Assembly (NCBI RefSeq): GCF_910592395.1
Contig: NC_088311.1
Location: forward strand, 15,752,501 to 15,816,500
Length of the DNA: 64,000 bases
Reading direction: 5' to 3'
Source of the DNA: Lineus longissimus
Lineage: Eukaryota; Nemertea; Pilidiophora; Heteronemertea; Lineidae
Shown here: positions 11,276 to 23,280 of the stretch, in pieces
How positions within the stretch are numbered: the first letter of the stretch is position 1
How the letters are laid out: every line of letters starts with the position of its first letter
The notes under the pieces: generated by a model
What the model was told of the DNA's origin: nothing
Seen by the model: the letters and a program-made list of their open reading frames with translations, nothing else
Databases searched by the model: none
Program-made: the position numbers and the translations under genes

Positions 11276-12412
11276 TGCTGTGAAATCAGTACCAAACAAA
11301 TGGAAATGTCTGTAATGACGGAAACGTGTATTTGGTCTCATACGGGAGTTTCAATGTATTCATGCGCGATGCCCCCCCCCCCCCCAGCACGATAGTCCCT
11401 AAAATATCACTGATTTCTTGGTCATCGGTGTATGTCAGAATTGATGTAGCAATTGTTTTGGCAAAGCCATGTTGTTGGAAGCGCTGCCCAATAGGGTGAT
11501 AACAAGAAGCTGTCACCGACGTACAATACGTGTAAACTGAACTTGGGATGTTCGGCGGGCTTGTGTTGAAATACCATCAAGTGCCAGTTGATGCGTTTCT
11601 CGCCGATTTGTGCAAAATTCAATATACCCCAAAAGCTCAATGGTTGACCCTTTTTTTAATTTATGAGAAGCTTTAGAAACTGCATTTACGGGGTTGCAAC
11701 TATTTTGTTTTATAGTGTTACAGGAAAGAAAAGCATGCGACCTAACGCCAATCTATTTGTATAAAGTGATAATTGGAAGGTATATAGTAGGAAATATCAA
11801 TAAAATAATCATTCCATGTCGTCTTTTGAGGGCATTTTTGATTGTAAACAAGAGGCCCAAGGGCCTGGCGCTCAGCTGAGTTAATATCATTAATATCTTC
11901 CCGGTGTTCAGTTCATTATGCATGAAAATGGCATGCTCCATGGTATTTGATATCCTTCTGCGTTCACTACGGTACCAATGTTTTCGGTTGACATAATTAT
12001 GCCACTGTTCATTCCTCAATCCTGATCATAGTTCGGGTGAAATCATCGTATGAAAATATTTACCGAAACATGAAGTTTATGCCATGAATGAGGATACTCA
12101 TTGTCATAGCCTCGTTTACAAGTACGAAGTATTTTCCCGCGAATATTCAAAACTGCTTGGCTCCTTGCCAGTTAAATAACATGTGACTATACACAAAATA
12201 GAAAACTTTGATGGAAATTGTAAATCATTTTTTATCTATCAGGGGAAACAAGCTGATGATGATCAAATAAATCATTCATGAGAAATCGTTTTGTTGCTGA
12301 AGCTTGCATGACGAAGTTAATGCTAAACCTTTTCTTGTGCTCTACTGCGCCACTGTAGTTTTCTATTTAGACCAGCGATGACGTCATTTCTGGTGATTCC
12401 CTACGTTGTCCA

Positions 12413-12748
12413 ATGAGCGCTTTTGAAAATGTGCCATTTGGTATTGTACAGTATGCAATGTATTTTTTCAGCGCTGCCAGTTGCCGAACAGAATGCCGTA
12501 GCTCCCTCAATTTCCAATCAATTGTTATGGGAGTGACATTATTGTATTGCTTAGAATGTCTACTTTTTACTCATGAAAGAATCGTAGAACTAAAACATAA
12601 TAGGCGAACAGAATCATTCCGATTCACTGCACATACTGTGGGAATTCTCCACTTCAAAATACATCGGCGATGTCATCGCGAACAGAGCATGCACTTACGA
12701 TATCGTTTTCACAGAAATGTGGCCAAATTTTCAAGAACTAATTTCTGA
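12413..12748 (+). other. Open frame shared by two family A copies
   Basis: A 111-codon frame whose counterpart in copy 2 is the 100-codon frame at 16476. Shared residues include CRTECRSS, FTAHTVGILHFKIHR and KFSRTNF. The second copy lacks a few residues in register, so the frame survived in both. I recognise no domain. Shared descent of a repeat is enough to explain it; a short element-encoded peptide is possible but unproven. Confidence 0.25.
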
Positions 12749-13440
12749 AAGTAGTCCCTAAAGACCTTATGACTACCACTGAAACGAACTAGTGATAATA
12801 TCGCCTACCAGACTACTTTTTAAGCAGAAAATTGGGTACTTGAGTGTCATTGAGCTCCAAGATTATTGCACATGGCGTAAACAACATGCCGCCATTTTGT
12901 CTCCGCTTCGGTATTTCGTACGCCGCTTATAATGCACCTTCTCAATTAAAACCAACATAATAAGGCCTTACATCGTTGATTGAATAGGAACACCACACAA
13001 AACACAATAAAGTGGGGGTACAATCGATTACGAAGCTGAAGTGAACAGTGATTTATTCCTGGAGCTACTGCTTTTGTTGTGTAGCTGCCATGTTTTGAGA
13101 ACTGGCAAATAGGAGACTTCATTGATGGCTGACGTCATCGGGCGGGAATTTGAATCGGCAGAAATAATAAAAGGCAGGTAGCGCCCTCTCCTGTTAAAAT
13201 TTTGAACTTTTTCTCAATAAAATAGATTTTAAAGAATTTTATCTTAATATTAGAGCATATTTCGACTAATTCTGCTGCTCCTAGGCCGATATAGGCCAGT
13301 TTCCTTCATGCACTCTCGCTCGCAGGAAGTAGGTCGAATGGCGACAAATTTTGTTTTGAAAGTAGAGTTTGACTAGAAGTATCCAGAAATGCAAAATTGA
13401 AGTCTCTAGGTCTTACGGTTACAAAATGTGCACCATGGGT

Positions 13441-13445
13441 TTAAC

Positions 13446-13479
<34 letters not shown>

Positions 13480-13500
13480 ATGGATAGATGGACAGACGGA
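13441..13500 (+). repeat. GGAT microsatellite near the family A 3' end
   Basis: Tandem GGATGGAT with GGAC variants. The same kind of tract lies just inside the 3' end of the other family A copies near 17300, 31105 and 42890. Confidence 0.85.
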
Positions 13501-13556
13501 CGCCACTGAACAACTTATTTGACAAGCTCGGCTGACTTAGTCAGCTGAGCTAAAAA

Positions 13557-15318
13557 TATATGTGTACGTCACCGGAGTCTCTGCAATGATCATTTTATCA
13601 CAGCAGTCTCGCGTAAGTAGAAGTTCTTTACCTATTAGTTCGTCACTTATTAGTCTGGCGTAAAGCCAGACGTTTTCCATTACGATTTCACTACGTTTGA
13701 CCAGAAGGAGCAGTGCGCGAGATATGCTAATGAGCAGACTTCCCACGCTTGAGTTTCGGAAGAATGTTCCATATCGTGCTAAGCTGACCACTGCTGACCA
13801 TGACAGGCGTGCATTGGACTGGTACAGGTTGGAATTGAACATTGAATATGCTGGTGCTGACGCTTTCTGATGAGAAGTTGGTCGTGACTGATGCAGTATC
13901 CTTGGACTTGTCTACAGCATCGTTCAATCATTGCTCTCTGAGCTGGCTTGATTCTGTACTTACACAAATACTGAGACCAAATGCCTGTTGACTGTGTTTT
14001 AAGAGAGACTCTCTTAAACCACAGTCAACAGACACCAACCCCCTCAGACCCAGAAACCACAAACGCCCAACCCTTCCTGCTACCTTAATACTTCTGGATT
14101 GCCCGGCCGAATTGGCGATATAGATACTTGGCGTGGTGAACAGAGCAAGGAGCCAATGCGACGCTTATGACTTATTTAAAGAAATAAAACGCCGGATTCG
14201 ACATCCTGCAGAAAGAGGGGAATCAGGCGTTTTAAGTGATATACGAAAAAAAGTGGTTGTCCTCAGGCATTGACACCTTGGAAACGCATTTAAAAGTAAA
14301 TGTTACGTTCTGTTAGCAGGTCATCATCTCGCACATTCAGGAAAAACTTCCTAACAAGACCCTACCTTCATTTCAATACTTACCACATTATTTGGCCCTG
14401 TCCCAAGTCCGTGTACACTGGAATGTCGTCGCCGTGGTAGAGGGTTACTTGAGACACCACCTGTCATTGCCCTCTGTTGGATCTCCGGAGTACTTGGGGC
14501 TATCAAGAGAGGAGCAGAAAATTAGACAGGCGATTATTTGAAAGGGTGCTATAGCTCAGCATGGTTTATAAAAGATGATATCTCCACAAAGAAAGGTACG
14601 CATCCACAAACAAGCTTGTCCAAACGTCCCATGTCCTGAGTTAGTTCTGATACGATATATTAATTTACTACTTTTCCTTGTCACTTAACAGAATACACTT
14701 GTAATTTTATAAAAGGGAAAGGTTGGAAAAACTTTGACAGGGCGATATTTTTGATGTCTCGTTTCTGTTATTAGTAACTGAAATTAGCTACACAATTTAG
14801 TCTTCTTTTGGAGGGAGTAGTGATGATGAATAATATCATGAACAATGAAAGTGCGAGATTAGCCACCTATCCCATGTTATGTAATTAACAATTGTTCTTC
14901 CAGTTATCAGTTTGGATTATAACATATTCGGGTAACTGGATCCAATAATTGCTGTGGGAAAAAAAATGTTAAAGCATAATTTATAAACACAAATCAAATA
15001 TCATAACAAGAGAGGTTGATCATTCAGCAATACTGACGGTAGCCCACAATTTCCTGGCCAAATCCAGGAACATAATGTTAATATAAAATGCTTGGAGACA
15101 AGGAAAATGTTTCTCAAACTATTTACATCGACTTTGTTTCAAAAACTGCAAGACCACTATGCAAATAACCAAAATACTTGAAATGATAAATACTATTTTT
15201 TCAAAAAATTAGGTCTCGAGAGGCATATCAGTAAAATAGGATACTAGGTGTACCATGATAGGGTGCATATGTTCTGCTTTAAAGCATTTGATAACATTAA
15301 ATATTCAAAGAATTTGGA
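13557..15318. other. Interval between family A copies
   Basis: Holds the 47 nt hairpin at 13985-14031 and, on the minus strand, overlapping short frames near 13727-13967 of Ser/Thr/Val-rich composition. No recognised domain; the remainder appears non-coding. Confidence 0.4.
13985..14031. repeat. Near-perfect 23 bp hairpin
   Basis: CTGTTGACTGTG at 13985 pairs with CACAGTCAACAG ending at 14031. The inner part, TTTAAGAGAG, pairs with CTCTCTTAAA. There is one mismatch in 23 pairs and a single central base. It could be the centre of a decayed inverted repeat or a short RNA hairpin. Confidence 0.8.
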
Positions 15319-17374
15319 AACAAGAGGCCCAAGGGCCTGGCGCTCAGCTGGATGACCTAATAACATAGGACTGAGGGTGTAAAGTAGTAAATATCAGCTT
15401 TATACTACTGTTTGAAAGTCAAGAGAACACGTTATACCACTAAGATTTCCAATGCAGAGCTGCCAGCTGGATGAAATATGATTGAACTAATCAGCCATGG
15501 TATGTAAATATTGACAGGAGGCAACGGAAGATATCCCTAGTTCAGTATGTTGTATCGGTAGCTTTACAGAAAAGAAGTGTCAGAGAGGATGAGACTTCTC
15601 CATGGACAACTGTGGTATGTCCAGGCTGGGTTGTACAGCACAAGGATACAAAATGCTGTCTGTAATTGAGAGGTATCCTGATTTAACAGAGGTCAAAATA
15701 AATAGAAATGACCAGTTTGGGACTAACACCACTGTCTTTTTTTTGATAAGGTAGAGATTACAGGAGTCAACAAAATTAATTTTATTGAGAGAAATTGACC
15801 TGTAGGCTCTCCTGCAGGTGATTGGAATTTACAATACAAAGGGTCGTTTTCATATTTGAAAATCCCTTCATAATCAAGGGCTACCTCTGACTAAAACAGC
15901 ATCCATAAACAATAGACCACCAATTTGACCCCAGCTCCTAACTGCGGGAAAACCCAAGTCCAGCAACCAAAAGTACCAAAAATACATTTTTGTTTACATT
16001 TGAACTGCACACATGCGTTTGTTTACAATTTCCCGCGAAATCTCGAAAATCAGGCGACCTGCAATCGTGGATTGAAAATAACATTTATCTGGGTTCAGCA
16101 GGTCAGCAGGTATACCGGCTGTTCCAATCATCCCCCTACAGCCAGCTGTTCAAAGGTAATGTTATTCACCCCACAGGGAGTGCAGGTAATTGATTAAGCC
16201 CCTGCATACTTGGCTTCTGTGAGTGGTAAGGAGAATTGACAGTGTCTGATTAAAAATCCCTCATTTCTGCTCCGCTGAAGTAAATTTCTGAATAAAACCA
16301 AGACGTTGCATCAGGGTAAGGTGTCACCACCATTCATGCAAAATTTCAAGGCGATCCAACGCCTCTAAGTGTGACTTTATTCGTCCCCCTTCTAATATTA
16401 TTATATAGAAGATTTAGACCAGCGATGACGTCATTTCTGGTGATTCCCTACGTTGTCCAATGAACGCTTTTTAAAGTGTGCCATTTGGCATGCATTAGCA
16501 TCCAATGTTTTTTATCAGACAATTGCCGAACAGAATGCCGTAGCTCCGACAATTTGCAATCAATTTTTATGGGAGTAACATTATTGTGTTGCTTAAAACG
16601 TCTACTTTTTACTCATGTAAGAATCGTAGTACTAAAAACTAATATGCAAACAGAATCATGCCGATTCACTGCACATACTGTGGGAATTCTCCACTTCAAA
16701 ATACATCGCGAACAGAGCGTGCACTTCCAATATCGTTTTCACAGAATTGTGGCCAAATTTTCAAGAACTAATTTCTGAAAGTATTACCTTAAGACCTTAT
16801 GACTACCCACTGAAAGGAACTAGTGATAATATCGCCTACTTGACTACTTTTTAGCAGAAAATTGTTTACTTGTTGCAAAATCAATCTTCTATCTTTACAC
16901 TGGTCACAGTGGGTATGCTGAAATATAGCCTGGTTCCCTGGCCAATTCAATGCGCAGAATACAACTGCGCAACTATACGTCATAACCCGGGCTTTTGAAT
17001 CGTCAAAAAATCTGTCAAATGTGCCTGTAGCGCCAACTGGCGGTGAAAACTAAACTAATTCCATTACAAGTCAAAATGAAAAATTATTAAAAAATATTCG
17101 GCCAGATTTGAAAACAATATTTCCTCTGTGGCCCGAGGTATAAAGGAAAGAAGTTTAAACTTCCCGATGACCTCATTCGCCGAATGTAGGTCGGATCGCG
17201 CTGATTTTTGGTTTCTGAGTTCCCCTTGGGCTACTCCTAATTTAGCAGCGTCAACAAAGTGCCTAGGTCTTACGGTTACAAAATGCCTAAAATTGACATG
17301 GAAGGATGGAAGGACAGACACCATTCCCTTAGTAATATTACCAGCTTCGCTGACTTTGTCAGCTGAGCTAAAAA
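15319..17374 (+). mobile_element. Family A large repeat, copy 2
   Basis: Same 5' end as copy 1 (AACAAGAGGCCCAAGGGCCT, GGCGCTCAGCTG). Same 3' end (TTACGGTTACAAAATG, GGATGGAAGGACAGACACC, CTGACTTTGTCAGCTGAGCT, AAAAA). It also shares a segment near 15795-15835 (CTGCAGGTGATTGGAATTTA) with copy 3 at 29798. The short frames at 15925, 16476 and 17128 lie inside it and are not independent genes. Confidence 0.7.
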
Positions 17375-18749
17375 TATGTGCAAATCTGAAAAGAAGAATT
17401 TAGATATATTGAATGAAATGCATGTTAGTTGACCAGTAAGGTGGACTTGACTCATCATACCTCAACACCATACACTCACAACATGACCAGACAGTTACAA
17501 CATGGTGCATGATCTGCAGTCTTCAGGTGCCTAGGCATCAAGTGATTTAATTCAACATTCATAACAAGTCTGGAAAATCACTTTCAGAGTGACAACCATA
17601 TAACCATCGATGGAAGAGACCTTTCCAACATAAACAACACTAAACGTAGATAACTGTTTCAACTACCATGCAATGATAATGCGACAAGCTTCTTATATCT
17701 TTAGATTTATAGCGAGTATATGTATTTCCAGAATGAGGGAGGGGGTCTGTAGTGCCCAATTTACAAAAAACTAGAACTGGCTAACAACAGTGACCTCTCT
17801 GCTTGGATTTTGGAGTTGTTCCAGAGCTGGTCTGAATGATCCATTGATATGGAATTTGTGGATGAAGATGGAAATAATTAGAAAAGAAGAGTTTGTTTAA
17901 AAAAAAAAAATATTTGTAAAAGATGTAAGGATATGGTCACGAAGAAGAGAGTAAAGTTAGGCCGAATGGTTTGGGCCCGTGTCCCATAAGGACCGACTCA
18001 TTATACCTTTATTATTGCTTGAATTATTGTCCCAGCATTGGTGCCCCAGGGATCTCAATTGGTCATTTATTCGGCAAGTAACTGCAACTGTCTTATTACC
18101 ATCATCAATCTCAATTGGTCATTTGTACGGCATGTGAAATTTTTGTACAGGTTTTTAGGGGCCGGTGTATTGGCTTTTTCTCGCTCTTCAAGATAAGATT
18201 TATTTCAATTACAGTTCCCCGAAACACGTGCTTTCAAGACCCACGTGCACGGCGTAATTAAAACAAAGCTTTTTTGGTTAATAGATTCGGCAATAATAGG
18301 AAATTCCCGAACCTAACCACCTGCCGGTAAAATAGAACTTCCCGATTTGGCATCATCTTCCCTCTCCCCATAGCAGAGGTACGACTGATATGGCATCAAT
18401 CTTGACACTAGAGGCGCTGATTTCCTTTCTTACAACGCCTCTTGTACGTGTAAGTTGCCTCCATCTCGTAAAGCAGTACTGCGGATATAGAAAAGGAAAT
18501 TTGCAATGTTTATTTTTTGTTATCTATTTATGAAATAAAACCATTGAAAGAAAGCGACATTTATTAGGCCTCAAGGAGACGTTTAGTTTGAACTGGTGAC
18601 ATCACTTTTATTCAGGAAAAATACAGGCGAAATATTTTGTTACTAGGCAGTGTACCAAATCAAGCTAAAATACGGAATCCATTACTTGTATATTCAGCCA
18701 GAAAATAGTCATCAATTAATTTACCTACTCAGGTCTTTTAAGGCCATTT
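17375..18749. other. Unassigned interval
   Basis: CTCAATTGGTCATTT occurs twice (18055 and 18112) and there is an A run at 17899-17910. No gene or element ends were recognised. Confidence 0.4.
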
Positions 18750-20041
18750 TTAGTGTTAATGAAACGGTCAGGGCCATTGTGCTCACCTGTCGACATAAAA
18801 GGAAAACCTGATTGTCTTGAAGAAGAAACTGTTATGAAAAATGTCAGGGAGACAATCATGCAAATTGCATATTGTTTGATGGTAATGCTAGCAAAAATGG
18901 ACTCGCACATGATGGGTGCTTTTGACTTCATTGATGACTTTTTAAACTTTGCCCCCTGGTGGCCACATTTGTAATTGAATCCGGACTGTAGTTGGTCGTT
19001 TGGGTAGGACTTGCCAAGAGGCATCTTTGTACAAGTTAAGAATGATCTAGGTCACATAGTAAGAAAACGTGCCATGTTTGTTGAAATCCTGACCTTGTAA
19101 AATACGTTAAATCAAAAACACGGCTATTATTTGGGAAGTTTAGTAGCGTAGTGGTTTAGCAGGCTCATAATCAGGAGGTCGTGGGTTCGATTCTTTGATG
19201 GGTCACCGCTGTTTTGTCTTTGTATTCTTAAGCAAGGCACTTTACTCTACTTGTTTTTCTCCACCCAGGAGTAAATGGGTACCTAGCTGGCAGGGATGGC
19301 AAGCTATGAATGTTAGCGCGGACCTGAGAGTAGAGCTTGAATCACGAATGTGAGGCCAATGGCTGATGTGAAGCACTTTGAGCGACTGAAACGAGTTGGA
19401 TTTAGCGCCTTATTAGTCTCATTATTATCATTACTATTATTATGTCATGTATCCTTACTAGATGTATCTATGATAATATTTGGAAATGATCCAGCCTTTA
19501 GTCCAGGAGAAATAGCACTTTTTGAGTTTTGGGTTTTGGCAGCTGGTGGTCAATCCATGAATCAAATCACATGGAAATTTAGTCTCTGAGGTCGTTTGAC
19601 CTAGGGGTACATATTTACAAGGTTTCAAGTTATTAACACCAGCAGTGATGAAACGTGCCACTATTGCCTAATGGCAATGCCGATAACGAACTTGGACCAC
19701 TGCGACCTTGAAAAGTAGGTCAAATCAAAAACCCGGGTTATATTTCAAGCACCCTTATGAGATGCATCTATGTTAAAAATGTCATGATTCTAGCTAGCAG
19801 CGTTCATAAGATATAGCCAAAAATAGGTTTTCAAAGAGCGCCATCTGTATGGCAGACAAGCAGTCAAATAGCGCTAATTTTCATTTTAAAGAAGGTCTTG
19901 CCTAGGGGTACCCACCAACTAAGTATGAACTATCTAGGTCAAGTGGTTAAGAAACGTGCCTCTCTTTTGTCAAAGGTTAGGGACGGACGATGACGACAAC
20001 GCCACGGTATCGTATAAGCTCCCCTGAATGGTGAGCTAAAA
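18750..20041 (+). mobile_element. Family C large repeat, most complete copy
   Basis: The 5' end reads ATGAAACGGTCAGGGCCATT then GTGCTCACCTGTCGACAT. The 3' end reads GGGACGGACGATGACGAC, GGTATCGTATAAGCTCCC and GGTGAGCTAAAAA. Both ends share a GCTCACC word in inverted orientation, the same plan as family A with a different sequence. Internal phrases such as GACCTTGAAA(A)GTAGGTCAAATC and ATATTGCACTTTTTA recur in other copies. A SINE (19131-19443) interrupts it. No protein is encoded. Confidence 0.65.
19131..19443 (+). mobile_element. tRNA-Met-derived SINE
   Basis: The head matches an elongator tRNA-Met: A box TAGCGTAGTGG at 19144-19154, CAT in the anticodon position at 19166-19168 within GGCTCATAATC, GGTCGTGGGTTCGA, and B box GGTTCGATTCT at 19184-19194. 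The body includes AGGCACTTTACTCTACTTG and AGGAGTAAATGGGTACCT, phrases common in invertebrate SINEs. It ends in an ATT-rich tail (about 19415-19442). It splits family C, with ATTAT(T) words at both junctions as a likely short target duplication. The 19350 frame is not a gene. Confidence 0.85.
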
Positions 20042-20534
20042 ACAACCGACCTAACATATATCTGAATTTTTTAAAATTTCATCACTTCGCGAGTTTGGTT
20101 CGGCTCTACGGACTTTGACGAGCGCCGCCAAGTACAGGCGAAAGTCATTTCATAATTTATGGATTCATTCACTACATCTCACATTCAACAAACAGCACAA
20201 ATGCAACTGTGCAATTGGTTCACTCAGCTGGAAACTTCGTTTTTAGACCTATAGCCAATAAAGGAGAAAAACTGTGACTTACATCATAATGCTAAAACCG
20301 TTCATCAAAATTCCAAAAGCTGACAGCAAAAAGACATGATTCAATTTACGTGATCCCTGAACATTCGTATACAAATGCTTACGGTTTCAGATAGTGCCCA
20401 CGGATTACCCACAGTGCCGTGTCATTCAACAAATGAAAAGGCCAGTACATATAATACCGTATGGTGGTTAGATATACCCGTGATATCAGATTGGTGGCAG
20501 TCGGGCAATTAGTTAAGCAACATTCGCATTTTTA
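20042..20534. other. Unassigned interval
   Basis: No gene or element ends were recognised between the complete family C copy and the next family C fragment. Confidence 0.4.
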
Positions 20535-21132
20535 AAGTTTTAGATTTGGCCCCATGGACTGCCCAAGCCTAAAGTCAGATCAACCGAACTTCAGTCCCTT
20601 GGATAACCTGATTATAGAGTACCGTACATGTTTACCAAATGTGCGATCAATGGTCACTTCAGTTAAGAAACGTGCCCCAGATGAAGCAACCAATTTACAC
20701 CATTTGATCTCTGTGACCTTGAAAGGTAGGTCAAATCAAAATCAGTATACCATGTGTCGTATCCTTGCTTTGTGTCCCTAAATGTACCTTCGAAAACAAG
20801 TCACTCATAATCAAGATATTGCACTTTTTACCTTTTCAGTTTTGGACCCTTGGTGGCCAAGTCAGGCTTCAGATTGAACTAAAATTCAGAAGAAAAATGA
20901 CCTAGAGTATCATTTGCCCTAAGTTTCAAGTTCATAGCTTTGGCAGTAAAGAAACTAGCCATAGTTACACTATAATAGCCAATTAACTCCATTTGACCCA
21001 TGTGACATTAAATGTAGGTCAAATCAGAGTCTTGTATAGAAAGACTCTGGTCAAATCAAAGACCCATACGACATGTGAAGTATTTTTGCTTGGAGTACCT
21101 ACCATAAAAGTACTATCAAAAGCAAATCATTA

Positions 21133-23280
21133 ACTAGAAATATATAACGCAATTGGGGCAAATTGCGAATGTATGCCCCCGCTCTGGTGTGTTCGGTGTG
21201 TTAATATGTTCATTGCGCGCGTTATTTAGCCTATAAATATGAAATTGTGGCTATAAGCGCACCTCGATTATAAGCGCAGTGCGCTTTTTAGCGCATAAAT
21301 ACGATAATATCTTCTCTGTGGCTGTTTATGAAATTTTGTGGAGGCTCTCAAATAACATCCACAATAATATGGCTGTTGACTGGGCTAGTTGGTCTGACAA
21401 TAGACATGCACGTGAACAGCAGAGGTTGGTTTTCCCATTTACTCACTACAGAGGTGAAGCGTGGTCTATACTATTTTCGCCGTTGTCATCTCCATGATCT
21501 TTTAAGTTTTTGCCGTTTCCAAGGCGATTGCCTGCTAGCAATTTACACTGAAGATCAGTGGGCAAGCTGTTGACCCTGTTACTGGAACAGCATCAATTAT
21601 GCGATCGCCTGGAATCAGTCACAGAATATCTGGTACTCAGGAAGTTAAAGACTAGTCACTGCCGGGTAGCTAGTGCAATCTGCTAGAATCAGTCACAGAA
21701 TATCCATTGCTTACATGCTAATGAATAACAACTGTCAGGCTATTTATCCCTTCTCCTGGTGTCAGTCACAGAATATCCAATGCTCGGATATCAATGAATA
21801 GGAATTGCCTAGCTATTTATCTCATCTCCTGATGTCTGTCACAGAATATCCAATGCTCGGATATCAATGAATAGCAACTGCGTGGCTATTTAATTTATCT
21901 CATCTCTTATCTTATCTCATCTCAGCAAAAATCTAAGATGGCGGCTGGAGGCCATTTTGGATTCTGGAATGCGCCCAAAATCGATAGAGAAACTCCCCTA
22001 CTGAAGACCATTACACCACAGACGTTTGAAGTGTGTCAAACCTCTAGTTCTTCAGTTAACAATCGGAATACCAAAATCTAAGGTGGCTGCTGGCAGCCAT
22101 ATTGGATTTTGGAACACGCCCAAAATTGATAGAGAGCATCCCCTGAATGACCATTGCACCACAAAAGTTTGAAGTGTGTCAAACCTCTAGTTCTTCAGTT
22201 AACAATCGGAATACCAAAATCTAAGTTGGCTGCTGACAGCCATATTGAATTTTGGGTCAGGCCCAAAATCGACAGGGAACCTCCCCTACACAACCTCATC
22301 ACACCACATAAGTTTCAGGTCTGTCACTCACTTGGTTCTTGAGTTACAGGTCGGAATGCGAAAAACCAAGTCGGGCCTGGCAGCCATCTTGGATTTCAGA
22401 TCGGGCCCAAAATGGATAGTTTCAGGTCTGTCACTCACTCGGTTCTTAATTTACGGGGCAGAATACAAATCACCAAGTCGGGGACCTGGTGGCCATCTTT
22501 GATTTCGGGTCGGGCCCAAAATCGATAGGTAACCTCCCTACCATAGACCATTACGCCACAAAAGTTTGAAGACTGTTGGACCTCCGGTTCTCCAGTTAAC
22601 AAGCGGAATGCGAAAATCTAAGATGGTGGCTGGCGGCCATCTTTGATTTCGGGTCGGGCCCAAAATCAATAGGGAACCTCCCCTACCATAGACCATTACG
22701 CCACAAAAGTTTGAAGACTGTTGGACCTCCGGTTCTCTAGTAAACTAGCGGAATGCGAAAATCTAAGATGGTGGCTGGCGGCCATCTTTGATTTCGGGTC
22801 TGGCCCAAAATCGATAGGGAACCTCCCCTACCATAGACCATTACGCCACAAAAGTTTGAAGACTGTTGGACCTCCGGTTCTCCAGTAAACGAGCGGAATG
22901 CGAAAATCTAAGATGGTGGCTGGCGGCCATCTTTGATTTCGGGTCGAGCCCAAAATCGATAGGGAACCTCCCCTACCATAGACCATTACACCACAAACGT
23001 TTGAAGACTGTCGGACCTCTGGTTCTCTAGTAAACGAGCGGAATGCGAAAATCTAAGATGGCGGCTGGCGGCCATATTGGATTTTGGAACGCGCCAAAAA
23101 ACAATAGGGACCCTTTGACACATTAGGCCTACACCCCCTTAAAAATTTCAAGTCAGCCGAGCAAGGGGTTCTTGAGTTATAGTCTGGAATTCAGTGCGGC
23201 GGCGGACGCGGCGGCGGACGCGGCGGCGGCCGGAAACCACCTAAGAACATAATGCCCCCACTTTAGTGGGGGCATAATAA
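21133..23280 (+). mobile_element. Helentron/pearl-like non-autonomous element, copy 1
   Basis: Starts ACTAGAAATATATAACGC. A subterminal ATGCCCCC lies at 21173-21180. Four GTCACAGAATATC subrepeats follow (21600-21880), then about nine tandem ~145 bp units containing CTAAGATGGTGGCTGGCGGC and TTGATTTCGGGTCGGGCCC, with exact 145 bp steps at 22618, 22763, 22908 and 23053. A CGG-rich tract comes next, and an 11 bp stem hairpin ATGCCCCCACT/AGTGGGGGCAT at 23252-23275 lies just before the end. Subterminal inverted words, a tandem core and a 3' hairpin match Helentron-associated elements (pearl-like). It encodes no protein. Confidence 0.75.

Larger units (their letters stand above)
11847..13556 (+). 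mobile_element. Family A large repeat, copy 1
   Basis: Starts AACAAGAGGCCCAAGGGCCT then GGCGCTCAGCTGAG. Ends with a GGAT microsatellite (13441-13500) followed by CTGACTTAGTCAGCTGAGCT and AAAAA. Both ends share GCTCAGCTGA in inverted orientation. The start has a GGCCC/GGGCC palindrome. About 12373-12850 is repeated in copy 2 (16418-16865). No protein domain was recognised; it is an unclassified non-autonomous element. Confidence 0.7.

Noticed and set aside
10773-13967. Ser/Thr/Val-rich minus frames at 10773 and 13727 as exons of one gene
   Set aside because: The resemblance is compositional, the nearby GTAAGT sites do not form consistent exon boundaries, and repeats lie between.
19141-19210. 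A tRNA-Met gene
   Set aside because: The head lacks a closing acceptor stem and is followed by a SINE body and ATT tail, so it is a tRNA-derived SINE.
21328-22502. Open frames duplicated at 25607-26721 as a gene pair
   Set aside because: They lie within two copies of a Helentron-like repeat; duplication of the element explains the matching frames.
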